Numbered from the stretch's first letter, positions 18,725 to 28,965 are shown. The stretch: DNA of 64,000 bases from Streptococcus catagoni (GCF_011421425.1 NZ_WPCW01000001.1:372001-436000); one strand, 5' to 3'. A program made the numbers and translations. The notes: generated by a model not told the origin, from the letters alone.

Positions 18725-19057
18725 TTATAATTTCTTTACAAACTCTGATTTCAATTTCATTGGACCAAAACCATCAATTTTACAGTCAATATTATGATCC
18801 CCTTCAACAAGACGGATATTTTTAACACGCGTTCCTTGTTTTAAATCTTTTAATGCCCCTTTTACTTTTAGATCCTTAACAATAGTTACAGTGTCTCCAT
18901 CTTGTAAGAGATTACCATTGCTATCAAGAACTTTTAAGCCCTCTTCAACTTCTTCTTGACCTGGTGTCCATTCAAAGCTACACATTGGACAGATTAATAA
19001 TAAACCATCCTCATAGACATATTCTGACTGACATTGCAAACAATTTGGTAGTGACAT
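18725..19057 (-). CDS. PhnA-domain zinc ribbon protein
   Basis: A 110-residue protein with an N-terminal zinc ribbon (Cys6-x2-Cys9 and Cys23-x2-Cys26) and a C-terminal beta-rich PhnA domain ([25 protein letters not shown]). Despite the name, proteins of this family are not shown to act in phosphonate use in streptococci, and the role is unknown. Length is normal. A GGGGAAAA stretch precedes the ATG. It stands alone between the CAMP factor gene and glmS with its own terminator. Confidence 0.85.
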   Translation of the reverse strand: MSLPNCLQCQSEYVYEDGLLLICPMCSFEWTPGQEEVEEGLKVLDSNGNLLQDGDTVTIVKDLKVKGALKDLKQGTRVKNIRLVEGDHNIDCKIDGFGPMKLKSEFVKKL

Positions 19058-19136
19058 ATTTTCCCCTTTTTTTGTAGACTTCTAATAGTTTACAGTAGAT
19101 TTTGGAATTTTACAAGATGAATACGTTCACAAGACG

Positions 19137-19158
19137 AAAAAAACCTAGCCTTAGCTAG
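19137..19158 (-). terminator. Intrinsic terminator downstream of glmS
   Basis: On the minus strand CCTAGC-TAAG-GCTAGG is followed by seven T. It closes the structured 3' region described at 19161-19245. Confidence 0.88.
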
Positions 19159-19160
19159 GC

Positions 19161-19245
19161 CAGATTGAAGACAGCAGCTTATCCTACTTGCTTGTCTTTT
19201 CTTTGTCTTAGAAAATGTATTTCTAAGGACTTTGTCTTCAATCTG
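19161..19245 (-). ncRNA. Structured glmS 3' region, candidate small RNA
   Basis: A perfect 13-bp outer stem (19161-19173 with 19233-19245) encloses an 8-bp hairpin (19207-19214 with 19220-19227) and three copies of an AAGACAA(A)G motif. It is followed three bases later by the terminator. It may be a processed 3'-UTR RNA or simply a stabilizing structure; no promoter of its own is obvious. Confidence 0.4.
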
Positions 19246-19273
19246 AGATATCCTCATGGAACACAATAAGATC

Positions 19274-21088
19274 TTATTCTACTGTGACAGCTTTTGCAAG
19301 GTTACGTGGTTTGTCAACATCAAGTCCACGTTGCAAGGAAGCGTAGTAAGCAATTAATTGTGTTGGTACAATCATGGCAATGGTTGCTAAAAATGGATGA
19401 ACTTTGTTAACGATGATATCATCGCCTTCACGTTCCAAACCTTCTTCTACAACTGTTAGGACACTAGCTCCACGTGCTACAACCTCTTGGATATTTCCAC
19501 GTGTATGAGCTGCTATTAACTCACTTGATGAAATAATACCAATAACTGGTGTCTTATCCTCAATCAATGAGATGGTTCCATGCTTCAATTCTCCTGCTGC
19601 AAAGCCTTCACATTGAATATATGATATTTCTTTTAGTTTAAGTGCAGCTTCCATCGCTACGTAGTAGTCGTTTCCACGGCCAATATAAAAAGCATTTCGA
19701 GTGCTTGCTAATAGTTTTTCAACCTTTTGCGCAATGATATCTTTTTCTGTTAAAGTAGCCTCAATAGATTGAGCTACTAGTGATAACTCACGAACCAAAT
19801 CAAAGTCTAAAGCTGTTTTTTTACCATTAGCTTCACCTACAGCTTTTGCAAGGAAAGCCAAGGTAGCGATCTGTGCTGTATAAGCTTTGCTAGAAGCAAC
19901 TGCAATTTCTGGACCAGCATGAATGATCATAGTGTATGTCGCTTCACGTGATAAGGTTGATCCAGGTACATTAGTAATCGTTAAGCTTGGAATACCCATC
20001 TGGTTAGCTTTAACTAATACTTGACGACTATCAGCTGTTTCTCCAGATTGACTCAATAATATAAAGAGTGGTTTTTTGCTCAATAATGGCATGTGGTAGC
20101 CCCATTCAGAAGCAACACCCAATTCTACTGGTGTATCTGTTAATTCTTCTAGCATAGCCTTTGAAGCATAGCCAGCATGATAAGAAGTTCCCGCTGCTAG
20201 AATATAAATACGATCAGCCTCTTGGACAGCTTTTACAATTGCTGGATCAACGGTCATATGACCTTCTTCATCTGAGTAAGTCAAAATTAACTTGCGCATA
20301 ACAGAAGGCTGCTCATCAATTTCTTTGAGCATATAAAAAGGATAGGTCCCTTTTCCAATATCTGATAAATCAAGTTCAGCAGTATAAGAATCGCGTTCAA
20401 GCTCATTACCCTGAAAATCCATAACTTTTGCCTGATCTTTAGTAAGGACAACAATTTCTTTATCATGAATTTCCATAAATTCACTTGTCTCACGAATCAT
20501 TGCCATAGCATCTGAACAAACCATGTTATAACCTTGACCTAAACCAATTAACAATGGTGATTTATTTTTGGCAACATAGATTGTTTGAGAATCCTCTGCA
20601 TCAATCAAGGCAAAGGCATAGGAACCTTCAATGATAGATAGTGCTTTTTTAAAGGCTTCTAAGACTGGAAGATTTTCAGCAAGAGCAAACTTCTCAATAA
20701 GGTGAATAACAATTTCTGTATCTGTCTGCCCCTTAAAATGGTCTTCTGAAAGATAGTCTTCTTTTATTTGTACGTAATTTTCGATAACACCGTTATGTAC
20801 TAGAGCAAAGCGTCCACTTGCTGATAGATGTGGGTGAGCATTTTCTACGGTTGCTTGCCCATGTGTTGCCCATCTTGTATGTCCAATTCCAGTACTGCCT
20901 ACTACATCAATACCAATTTTTGAATGCAAGTCAGCTATTCTACCAACTGATTTTACAATACTAGAGTTTGCACCATTTGCTACAAAAATACCAGCTGAAT
21001 CATAGCCACGATATTCTAATTTTTCAAGTCCTTGCATTAATATGTCAGTTGCATTACGATTTCCAACAACACCAACAATTCCACACAT
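19274..21088 (-). CDS. glmS: Glutamine-fructose-6-phosphate aminotransferase GlmS
   Basis: A 604-residue enzyme making glucosamine-6-phosphate from fructose-6-phosphate and glutamine, the entry step to peptidoglycan and UDP-GlcNAc. The N-terminal glutaminase begins MCGIVGVVG with nucleophile Cys2 and has GHTRWATHG. Two SIS sugar-isomerase domains follow (AAGTSYHAGYASKAMLE and YIGRGNDYYVAMEAALKLKEISY). The C-terminus ends DKPRNLAKAVTVE as in the family. The leader is short and carries NagR-type operators rather than a glmS ribozyme. UDP-GlcNAc made here would feed the capsule genes at 50-64 kb. Confidence 0.97.
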   Translation of the reverse strand: MCGIVGVVGNRNATDILMQGLEKLEYRGYDSAGIFVANGANSSIVKSVGRIADLHSKIGIDVVGSTGIGHTRWATHGQATVENAHPHLSASGRFALVHNGVIENYVQIKEDYLSEDHFKGQTDTEIVIHLIEKFALAENLPVLEAFKKALSIIEGSYAFALIDAEDSQTIYVAKNKSPLLIGLGQGYNMVCSDAMAMIRETSEFMEIHDKEIVVLTKDQAKVMDFQGNELERDSYTAELDLSDIGKGTYPFYMLKEIDEQPSVMRKLILTYSDEEGHMTVDPAIVKAVQEADRIYILAAGTSYHAGYASKAMLEELTDTPVELGVASEWGYHMPLLSKKPLFILLSQSGETADSRQVLVKANQMGIPSLTITNVPGSTLSREATYTMIIHAGPEIAVASSKAYTAQIATLAFLAKAVGEANGKKTALDFDLVRELSLVAQSIEATLTEKDIIAQKVEKLLASTRNAFYIGRGNDYYVAMEAALKLKEISYIQCEGFAAGELKHGTISLIEDKTPVIGIISSSELIAAHTRGNIQEVVARGASVLTVVEEGLEREGDDIIVNKVHPFLATIAMIVPTQLIAYYASLQRGLDVDKPRNLAKAVTVE

Positions 21089-21138
21089 AACTAATTACCT
21101 TCGTAAGTAAACTTACTACTTTCTAATTATTCTTACAA

Positions 21139-21165
21139 TTGGTATAGTCGATTTATCTATACCAA
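21139..21165. promoter_or_regulatory. NagR (dre-type) operator downstream of the glmS promoter
   Basis: TTGGTATAG (21139-21147) and CTATACCAA (21157-21165) form a perfect 9-bp inverted repeat with a 9-base spacer. TTGGTATAG is the core of GntR-family NagR/YvoA sites. It lies about 8-34 bases past the start point. Confidence 0.7.
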
Positions 21166-21179
21166 AAATCTATGTTTCC

Positions 21180-21208
21180 AGTATATAATAATGATATTGC
21201 CTTGTCAA
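21180..21208 (-). promoter_or_regulatory. glmS promoter
   Basis: TTGACA (21203-21208) and TATACT (21180-21185) on the minus strand, spacing 17. Confidence 0.8.
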
Positions 21209-21216
21209 TAAATATA

Positions 21217-21225
21217 TTGGTATAG
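21217..21225. promoter_or_regulatory. Second NagR-type site upstream of the glmS promoter
   Basis: A third copy of TTGGTATAG stands eight bases upstream of the -35 box, so the promoter is flanked by sites on both sides, which could allow looping by a dimeric regulator. Confidence 0.6.
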
Positions 21226-21256
21226 TCTAATTACAAAAAAGCAGTCAGGAAACTAA

Positions 21257-21814
21257 CTACTCTTTTTCAATAAAACCAAAATCGCCCAGTGGTAGAATTC
21301 TAAAATTGACCACTCCTTTTATTTGCTTTTCATCGATTAAACCAAATGTCCGACTATCCTTCTTATTTTGTCTGTTATCATTTAATAAGAGATATTTCCC
21401 ACTAGGGATAACAGTATTCTCCCCTTTTGAGATGGTTGAGATATTAAAGTCGTCTGTATACAGACTTCCCATGGGAGAGGTACTTAAATATTTGGTTTTT
21501 AAATCATCAATATAGGTTTGTGGTTCTACCTTGTTATTCAGATAGAAAATATCATCCATATAGGTGGCTCTTTGTCCCCCTTTTGCGATCACCCGACTCA
21601 TATACTTCTTGTTATTGACCTTGTAAACAACAAAATCCTTATAAAGGGGTTTGATATTTTTTTTAACAATCACCACATCACCAGAATTGAGATAAGAATT
21701 TGCTGTTTCATCATTTACTTTAAAAGTTGAAAAGACAAATAATCTCAAAAGAACGATAACAACGATAAGTGCTAAAACTAAAATTATGTTTCTTATAAAA
21801 TCTCTTTTTACCAT
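21257..21814 (-). CDS. Signal peptidase I-like membrane protein with substituted catalytic dyad
   Basis: A 185-residue protein with one N-terminal membrane helix (about residues 8-28) and a type I signal peptidase fold (FKVNDETANSYLNSGDVVIV as box B, YMSRVIAKGG as box D, LLNDNRQNKKDSRTFG as box E). Aligned with SMxPTL and KRVIG of active enzymes, the nucleophile Ser is Thr37 and the general-base Lys is Ser73. The normal Ser/Lys mechanism is therefore not available. It may be a chaperone-like or specialised homologue, as proposed for SipA in pilus loci, or work by another mechanism. AGGAG precedes the ATG. It sits between glmS and pyk, the usual place of this paralogue in streptococci. Confidence 0.8.
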   Translation of the reverse strand: MVKRDFIRNIILVLALIVVIVLLRLFVFSTFKVNDETANSYLNSGDVVIVKKNIKPLYKDFVVYKVNNKKYMSRVIAKGGQRATYMDDIFYLNNKVEPQTYIDDLKTKYLSTSPMGSLYTDDFNISTISKGENTVIPSGKYLLLNDNRQNKKDSRTFGLIDEKQIKGVVNFRILPLGDFGFIEKE

Positions 21815-21895
21815 ATTAGCTCCTAGTCTTTTATCTATTATAGCATTTTATAAGAAATAACAAAAGTTAAGAAATTTCTATTTATTATCATTTAT

Positions 21896-22560
21896 TGAAT
21901 CATAACCACCCGTCAAACGGGTGGTTTGTTCCAGGGCTATAAGCCCAAATCACTAGCCTCTCAAAGAGGCGTTTGTATTACTTACCATTATCCCTAAAGG
22001 GATCTTCATATTCTTTTACGCTTAATTTATCTAGTGCTATATCATGTTTTTCTTGTTCTTGAATATATTTTTTTATAGTGGCTTCGTTTAGTCCAACTGT
22101 ACTGACACAATAGCCTTCTGCCCCAAAATGTCGATTCCCAAATTTGTATTTCAAGTTGGCGTGTTTATCAAACATCATGAGTGCACTCTTACCTTTTAGA
22201 TATCCCATAAAACTTGAAACACTTAATCTCGGTGGTATGCTTACTAACATGTGAACATGATCTGGCATTGAATGTCCCTCTATGATTTCTACCCCTTTAT
22301 AGCTACATAATCTTTGGAAAATTTCTCCCAAACTCCCTCTATATTGATTAGAGATTACTTTTCGTCTATACTTAGGGGTGAACACAATGTGATATTTACA
22401 CATCCACTTTGTGTGTGATAAACTATGTGCCTTTTGTGCCATATTTTTTACTCCTTTCGCTTTACAATTGGCTTGAACACCTATATTGTAGCGCGTTTGG
22501 AGTTTTTTGGTAGTATAACTATCGATGCGCACCCGCATAGCGGGTGGTTTTTTGTTTCGC
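21896..22560 (-). mobile_element. IS200/IS605-family insertion sequence (IS200 type, tnpA only)
   Basis: A single transposase gene is bracketed by imperfect palindromes instead of terminal inverted repeats: AACCACCCGT-CAA-ACGGGTGGTT at 21904-21926 and CACCCGC-ATA-GCGGGTG at 22530-22546. These are the subterminal hairpins recognised by the HUH transposase of IS200 elements. No tnpB or iscB partner is present. It inserted downstream of the pyk terminator. Exact ends cannot be fixed without an empty-site comparison. Confidence 0.85.
21978..22442 (-). CDS. tnpA: IS200-type HUH transposase TnpA
   Basis: A 154-residue Y1 transposase with the HUH pair in MPDHVHMLV (His62, His64) and the catalytic Tyr126 in the helix EATIKKYIQEQE. 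It cuts single-stranded DNA at hairpin ends and moves by a peel-and-paste route. The in-frame stretch upstream to 22562 runs through the terminal hairpin and is not coding; the ATG at 22442 (MAQKAHSLS) matches family starts. Two positions near the catalytic core look unusual (Gly107 and Cys112 in HFGAEGYCVSTVG, where Trp and Tyr are common), so activity is uncertain. Confidence 0.9.
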   Translation of the reverse strand: MAQKAHSLSHTKWMCKYHIVFTPKYRRKVISNQYRGSLGEIFQRLCSYKGVEIIEGHSMPDHVHMLVSIPPRLSVSSFMGYLKGKSALMMFDKHANLKYKFGNRHFGAEGYCVSTVGLNEATIKKYIQEQEKHDIALDKLSVKEYEDPFRDNGK

Positions 22561-22593
22561 ACCTTCGGAGCGAAACGGACTGAAAGTCACATA

Positions 22594-22626
22594 ATGAAAA
22601 AAATCGCAAGTTGTCACTTGCGATTT
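22594..22626 (-). terminator. Intrinsic terminator of pyk
   Basis: AAATCGCAAG and CTTGCGATTT pair around a six-base loop, followed by T residues on the minus strand. Confidence 0.85.
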
Positions 22627-22635
22627 CAAAATCTT

Positions 22636-24138
22636 TTATTTTACTGTACGAACTCTCATTGTATTAGTTCCACCAGAACCAACAGGTACACCAGCCACAA
22701 TAACAATATTGTCACCAGATTGAACAAGTCCTGATTGAAGTGCTAGCTCTTCAGCAACAACAAACATATCGTCTGTTGATGAAGGTTTCTTAGCAAGTAC
22801 TGGAACAACTCCCCAATAAACCATCAAAGCTCTTTGAACTTTTTCGTCAAATGTAACTGCTAAAATATCAGCATCTGGACGGAATTTAGAAATAGCACGC
22901 GCTGTATGACCGGTTTCAGTGATTGTCACAACCAATTTAATATCCATTGAGTGTGTTGCATCTGTAACAGCTGAAGCTACTACATCTGTCTTGTTATCAC
23001 GTGTCAACTTAGATGAATCTAAACGTCCATACTCTTTTAAGAGTGTTTGTGCATTTTTATCAATGGTTGCCATAGTTCGAACGGATTCAACTGGATATTT
23101 ACCATTTGCTGATTCACCAGAGAGCATAGTTGCGTCTGTTCCATCAATAACAGCATTGAAAACATCAGATACTTCAGAACGTGTTGCACGTGGTTTTTCA
23201 GTCATTGTTTCAAGCATGTTTGTAGCAGTAATAACTGCTTTACCAGCCGCATTAACCTTAGTGATGATCATTTTTTGGAATACTGGAACCATTTCAAAAG
23301 GTACTTCAATTCCCATGTCACCACGGGCAATCATGATACCATCTGCTGCTTCAATGATTTCATCCAAGTTATCAATACCTTGTTGATTTTCAATTTTAGC
23401 AAACAATTGGACATGTTCATTTCCAGTTTCACGACAGATTTCACGAACTTCTTCAACGTCTTTTGCTGTACGTACAAATGAGATAGCAATGAAGTTAATA
23501 CCTTGTTCAAGACCAAAACGAATATCTGCGTTATCACGTTCTGCTAAGGCAGGGAAAGGAATCTTAGTGTTTGGGATATTAACCCCTTTTTGTTTAGCGA
23601 TAATGCCGTCATTTTCAACTTCAACAATAAATTCACGGTTAGCGATATCTTTTTCGATAACTTTTAGACCAAGTTTACCATCATCAATTAAGATAGTATG
23701 ACCAACTTCAACTTCGTCATAGATGTCAAGTGAACCAGCTACGCTCAATGCGATAACATCGCGAGTTGATAAAATACCTTGAGCAGTTGCTACACGGATC
23801 TTTTCACCAGTAACATAGCTGTACTCTTTTGCATCATCTGCAAAGAGTTCTGTTCTCATTTCAGGACCTTTAGTGTCTAAAAGGAAACCAACTTTTTGGC
23901 GAGCAATTTCTTCTGCACGACGTACTGTAGCCATACGTGCACCTTGTTCTTGATGATCACCATGTGAAAAATTAAAACGGAAAACATTTGCACCAGCTTC
24001 AATTAATTCAGCAATTTTTTTTGCTGATGGTTCTACATCAAGTTCACCAGCCCAATAGCCATCTTCTCCGTACTTTTTACCGCCACGGATTTCTACCGCA
24101 GGCCCAAGTGTAGCAACAATTTTTACGCGTTTATTCAT
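22636..24138 (-). CDS. pyk: Pyruvate kinase
   Basis: A 500-residue glycolytic enzyme transferring phosphate from phosphoenolpyruvate to ADP. It opens MNKRVKIVATLGPAVE and contains NFSHGDHQEQ, the catalytic segment FAKIENQQGIDNLDEI, MIARGDMGIEVP and TATNMLETM. The C-terminal allosteric domain (about 370-500) is complete. It lies 75 bases after pfkA in the same direction, the usual pfkA-pyk pair of lactic streptococci, often under CcpA control. The start ATG is preceded by GAGGGAG at a slightly long distance. Confidence 0.97.
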   Translation of the reverse strand: MNKRVKIVATLGPAVEIRGGKKYGEDGYWAGELDVEPSAKKIAELIEAGANVFRFNFSHGDHQEQGARMATVRRAEEIARQKVGFLLDTKGPEMRTELFADDAKEYSYVTGEKIRVATAQGILSTRDVIALSVAGSLDIYDEVEVGHTILIDDGKLGLKVIEKDIANREFIVEVENDGIIAKQKGVNIPNTKIPFPALAERDNADIRFGLEQGINFIAISFVRTAKDVEEVREICRETGNEHVQLFAKIENQQGIDNLDEIIEAADGIMIARGDMGIEVPFEMVPVFQKMIITKVNAAGKAVITATNMLETMTEKPRATRSEVSDVFNAVIDGTDATMLSGESANGKYPVESVRTMATIDKNAQTLLKEYGRLDSSKLTRDNKTDVVASAVTDATHSMDIKLVVTITETGHTARAISKFRPDADILAVTFDEKVQRALMVYWGVVPVLAKKPSSTDDMFVVAEELALQSGLVQSGDNIVIVAGVPVGSGGTNTMRVRTVK

Positions 24139-24212
24139 ATTGATCTGAAACTCCCTCTTAATTCTGTCGTTTATCGACGTTTTTAAAACAAACCAGTTAT
24201 CCTGATAGTTAA

Positions 24213-25250
<1,038 letters not shown>

Positions 25251-25300
25251 TTAACCCCTTAATTATAGCATATTACATTGAAAATTACTTCACCAATTCC

Positions 25301-28300
25301 CTATTTTTCTTGATAAACCGTTTTCAGAGTGAAAGGTTTCAGATTATTTTCAAAGTCCTGACTAACTTCAACAAATTTATCTTGCACTTGAAGAGTTTCC
25401 TTACTATCTTGGTAATGAATGAAAACTGAGGTATCTCCTGGAAATTGCTTCAAAACTTCAGAGATTTCTTTATCAAACTGATGATTTTGGGTCAAGATCC
25501 AAAATTTCTTCAGGCTGGCAATTTGAAGATCTTTTAAGACAAGTTGTAAACGGTTATCACGCTCCTTGACTCTGCCAGTGATATAGGTAATAGTGCCTTC
25601 TTTTAGTTGCTCTTTGAAGATACTGTATTCTTCAGGAAAGATTGTCACATCAAGCTTTTTCTTGGTGTCAGTCACAGATAGAAAAGCCATTTGTTGACCT
25701 TGGGATTTGGTCCTGATAACACGTATGCTCTCAATTTGAACCAAGATGCAAGCCTCAGAATCCTTTACTAGACGAGATATTGAGGTAAAGGGGCGTTTTG
25801 CTGACTCCGCAATTTCTAAAAGGGGATGCTTGCTTAAACCTATACCCATAATCTCTTCTTCCATTTTGTATTTTTCACTAACGGTAAAATCTTCCGTTTC
25901 GATCCAATTAAAAGAAGAATCTGCAAATAAAGAGCCCAGTTCACTAACAAATGTTAATAAGGGTTCAATATTAGCGAGAACTTTCTTACGATTTGGTTCA
26001 AAAGTATCAAATAGACCGATACTGATTAAGGGTTGTAAATAATCTCTCTTCTGATATTTTTCTGGAAGTCTGGTGAAAAAGTCTTCAATGGCTGAAAAAG
26101 GACGATTCTCTATAATCCAGTAGGCTAGATCCCTAGGCAAATTCTTGATGTTTTTCATGCCCATCATGATTTTTGTCCCTTCTACTTTGTCTGTAAAAGG
26201 AATCTTATTGATTGTCAAGGGAACAACTCGAAAGTCTGAATCTATAGCATCACTAATGTAATCACTATTAGAATAGTTCATTATGACGTCAAAAAAGACC
26301 GAAGGGTAATGAGCCTTAAAGTAAGCCAACTGGAAAGCAAGAGCCGAATAGGCAAAGGCATGACTGCGATTAAAACCGTAGCCCGCAAATTTTTCCATAC
26401 GTTTAAAGAGCAAAAGCGAGGTATCCTCAGACCGACCTAAAGATTTTGCTCCTTCTAGAAACTCTGCCTCTAGTTTTTTCATTTCATTACGATTTTTCTT
26501 TGACATGGCTCGTCTCAGTAAATCCGCCTTACCCAGTGAAAATCCAGCAAATTCTTGGGCGATCTGCATAACCTGTTCCTGGTATAACATAATCCCATAG
26601 GTTGGTTTTAGGATAGGTGCAATCACAGGGTCTATCAAGTCAATCTTTTCTTGACCATTACGCCTTTTGATAAAGTTATTAGTATAATCACTTGCACCAG
26701 GTCTATTTAAACTAGTAGTTGCTACAATTTCTTCAAACCTTTTGGGTTTAATTCGTTTTAGCAAAGAAATAGCCCCATTTTGCTCAAATTGAAAAATTCC
26801 TTTAGTATCTCCTCTAGCAAATAAAGCCAGAGTTTTTTTATCTTCAAGATTTATCTCTTCAATGTTAATCGTTTTACCAAAATCTTTGGCTACTTTTTCT
26901 TTCATTTTTTGAACAAAGGTTAAATTTCTTAAGCCCAAGAAGTCCATTTTTAGGAGTCCATTTGATTCCACAGCATTGGCATCATACTGGGTAATCATCA
27001 TGTCGTCTCCACGTTTTAGAGGAATGTGATCTGTTAGATTATCATCACTCATCACTATTCCTGCCGCATGAATGGAGGTTTGTCTTGGATTGCCTTCAAT
27101 TTTTTTGGCTATCTGATAAGCTTTTTGGTATTCTAATTTTTCATTGATAGCCTGCCTAAAACTGATATTCTTTTCATAGACAGAACTTAAATTATCTCTT
27201 GGTCCAATTTTTTTACTAAAATGCCCAATTTCGTACTCTGGAACACCAAAACGTTTTAAAACGTCTCTGATGGCCTGTTTGGCACCAAAAGTTGAAAAGG
27301 TAACGATTTGTGCAGAATGATCGCTACCATAGCGATTTCTTACATAGTGTAAAAATTCCGAGCGGTAGATATCAGGCAAATCGATATCAATATCAGGCAT
27401 TGAATAACGTTCTTTATTGAGGAATCTTTCAAAGAGCAGATTATTTTTCACAGGATCAATCCCTGTGATATTAAGAGCATAGGCCACCAAACTACCAGCT
27501 GCAGACCCTCTTCCCATCCCCATATAATAACCATTACTACGGCCAAATCTCAAGAGATCCCAAACAATGAGAAAGTAATCATCAAAGCCCATATCAGAAA
27601 TAATGGAGAGTTCCTTGTCCAGTCTTTTTTGATAAGCCTCTTGCCAAAGCCCTTGTTCTTTAAGCCCTTGTTCTGTTAATTCTTTCAGCTCTAGCTTTGC
27701 TGCCTTATCACGGTTAAAACGAGGTAACTTAAAATCATTATCAAAACTATAATGAATATCAGAAACCAACTCTTCCAAATGGCTGAGCGCCTGAGGCAAT
27801 TTTTCTTTAAAAATAGATGTCATTTGCTGACAGTCTGCAAGGGACTGTCCCTTTTCAACCAAGGCTACTTCTCGAAGCGTAACATTATCTCTAATAGCAT
27901 GAAGAGTCTGCAAGGTTTCTGTATCTTCATCTTCAAAGTATCTGACCTGACGCAGTGGAATTAAAGGATAGGCTTGATCATCTAAATGCGTCTGTTCATC
28001 AACGCCAATATAATAAGAAAAAGGTAAGGAGATTGCTTGATCGTAGTCCTGCTCAGGTAAAATAAAGGCTAGACCTTGAGCATGCTCTAGAAGATCCTCG
28101 TTTTTAAATTCCCCTGACATCTTTAAGGTTGACAGTTTCAAGAGATTCTTATAGCCGTCATTATTTTTAGCAATCAGATATAAAATGATATTGCGATCAT
28201 CCAGTTGATAATCAATTTCTAAACCGACAACTGCTTGAAGTCCATGTTTTTCACAACCTTTTATAAAATGATAAGCTCCATACAAGTTATCCTTATCCAT

Positions 28301-28411
28301 TATACCAATAGTCTGATAACCAAGGCTTTTTGCCTTTTCAAAATAGTCATCTAAAGTGACCAAACTATCCATAAGGGAATAAACTGTTTTAGTTACTAAT
28401 TGAGCATACAT
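25301..28411 (-). CDS. dnaE: DNA polymerase III alpha subunit DnaE
   Basis: A 1036-residue family C polymerase. It has an N-terminal PHP domain (residues 1-200), the palm with the catalytic acids in YSMPDIDIDLPD, a fingers region with GRGSAAGSLVAYAL, a helix-hairpin-helix tail and a C-terminal OB fold (ILVQIESIRVIRTKSQGQQMAFLSV). The length and absence of an exonuclease insertion identify the Firmicute DnaE type, which extends primers on the lagging strand, while PolC is the main replicase. AAAGGAG precedes the ATG. Divergent from the GntR-ABC operon. Confidence 0.96.
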   Translation of the reverse strand: MYAQLVTKTVYSLMDSLVTLDDYFEKAKSLGYQTIGIMDKDNLYGAYHFIKGCEKHGLQAVVGLEIDYQLDDRNIILYLIAKNNDGYKNLLKLSTLKMSGEFKNEDLLEHAQGLAFILPEQDYDQAISLPFSYYIGVDEQTHLDDQAYPLIPLRQVRYFEDEDTETLQTLHAIRDNVTLREVALVEKGQSLADCQQMTSIFKEKLPQALSHLEELVSDIHYSFDNDFKLPRFNRDKAAKLELKELTEQGLKEQGLWQEAYQKRLDKELSIISDMGFDDYFLIVWDLLRFGRSNGYYMGMGRGSAAGSLVAYALNITGIDPVKNNLLFERFLNKERYSMPDIDIDLPDIYRSEFLHYVRNRYGSDHSAQIVTFSTFGAKQAIRDVLKRFGVPEYEIGHFSKKIGPRDNLSSVYEKNISFRQAINEKLEYQKAYQIAKKIEGNPRQTSIHAAGIVMSDDNLTDHIPLKRGDDMMITQYDANAVESNGLLKMDFLGLRNLTFVQKMKEKVAKDFGKTINIEEINLEDKKTLALFARGDTKGIFQFEQNGAISLLKRIKPKRFEEIVATTSLNRPGASDYTNNFIKRRNGQEKIDLIDPVIAPILKPTYGIMLYQEQVMQIAQEFAGFSLGKADLLRRAMSKKNRNEMKKLEAEFLEGAKSLGRSEDTSLLLFKRMEKFAGYGFNRSHAFAYSALAFQLAYFKAHYPSVFFDVIMNYSNSDYISDAIDSDFRVVPLTINKIPFTDKVEGTKIMMGMKNIKNLPRDLAYWIIENRPFSAIEDFFTRLPEKYQKRDYLQPLISIGLFDTFEPNRKKVLANIEPLLTFVSELGSLFADSSFNWIETEDFTVSEKYKMEEEIMGIGLSKHPLLEIAESAKRPFTSISRLVKDSEACILVQIESIRVIRTKSQGQQMAFLSVTDTKKKLDVTIFPEEYSIFKEQLKEGTITYITGRVKERDNRLQLVLKDLQIASLKKFWILTQNHQFDKEISEVLKQFPGDTSVFIHYQDSKETLQVQDKFVEVSQDFENNLKPFTLKTVYQEK

Positions 28412-28595
28412 GGGCTTCTCCTTTCAGATCCTTTCTTTATATTATACTATGAAAATACCAATGTTGCTCTCTTTTTATTTTAGCAGGGACTAAGTAATGA
28501 TTAGAATATTGCCTTCTCCTTGACATTTCTCATTATTTTTTGTACCATTTGTATAGTACAATTAGTATTTACAATTATTATTGAGAGGAGAAGCT

Positions 28596-28964
28596 ATGTC
28601 TTGGAAATTTGATGAAAAATCTCCCATTTACACTCAGATTGCACAACATATAAAAATGCAAATTGTCAGCCAGGAGGTGAAAAGCGGAGATCAATTACCC
28701 ACAGTAAGAGAATACGCTGAAGCTGCAGGCGTTAATCCTAATACCATGCAAAGAGCTTTTACTGAATTAGAGAGAGAAGGTATCGTTTATTCTCAACGTA
28801 CTGCTGGTCGCTATGTCACAGATGATCAAGAAATGATTACCAAGAAAAGACACGAATTATCACGTAGTGAACTTGAGTCTTTCGTCGATAATATGCTTAA
28901 AATGGGTTTTAATAGGAAGGAAATTATACCTGTACTAGAAGCTTTTTTAAAGGAGAAATTATAA
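28596..28964 (+). CDS. GntR-family (YtrA type) transcriptional regulator
   Basis: A 122-residue repressor with a GntR winged helix (SPIYTQIAQHIKMQIVSQEVKSG and PTVREYAEAAGVNPNTMQRAF) and a short C-terminal helical tail typical of the YtrA subfamily, which controls the ABC exporter encoded with it. GAGAGGAG lies before the ATG at 28596; an in-frame TTG at 28581 lies within this ribosome site and is not used. The next gene starts one base after the stop codon, so it is the first gene of a three-gene operon and probably autoregulates. Confidence 0.88.
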   Translation: MSWKFDEKSPIYTQIAQHIKMQIVSQEVKSGDQLPTVREYAEAAGVNPNTMQRAFTELEREGIVYSQRTAGRYVTDDQEMITKKRHELSRSELESFVDNMLKMGFNRKEIIPVLEAFLKEKL

Positions 28965-28965
28965 G

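Noticed and set aside
21089..21180. Possible glmS ribozyme in the glmS leader
   Set aside because: The leader is about 85 bases, too short for the ribozyme and without its core. It holds operators instead.
22442..22562. N-terminal extension of the IS200 transposase
   Set aside because: The in-frame stretch runs through the terminal hairpin and does not resemble family proteins. The ATG at 22442 is the natural start.
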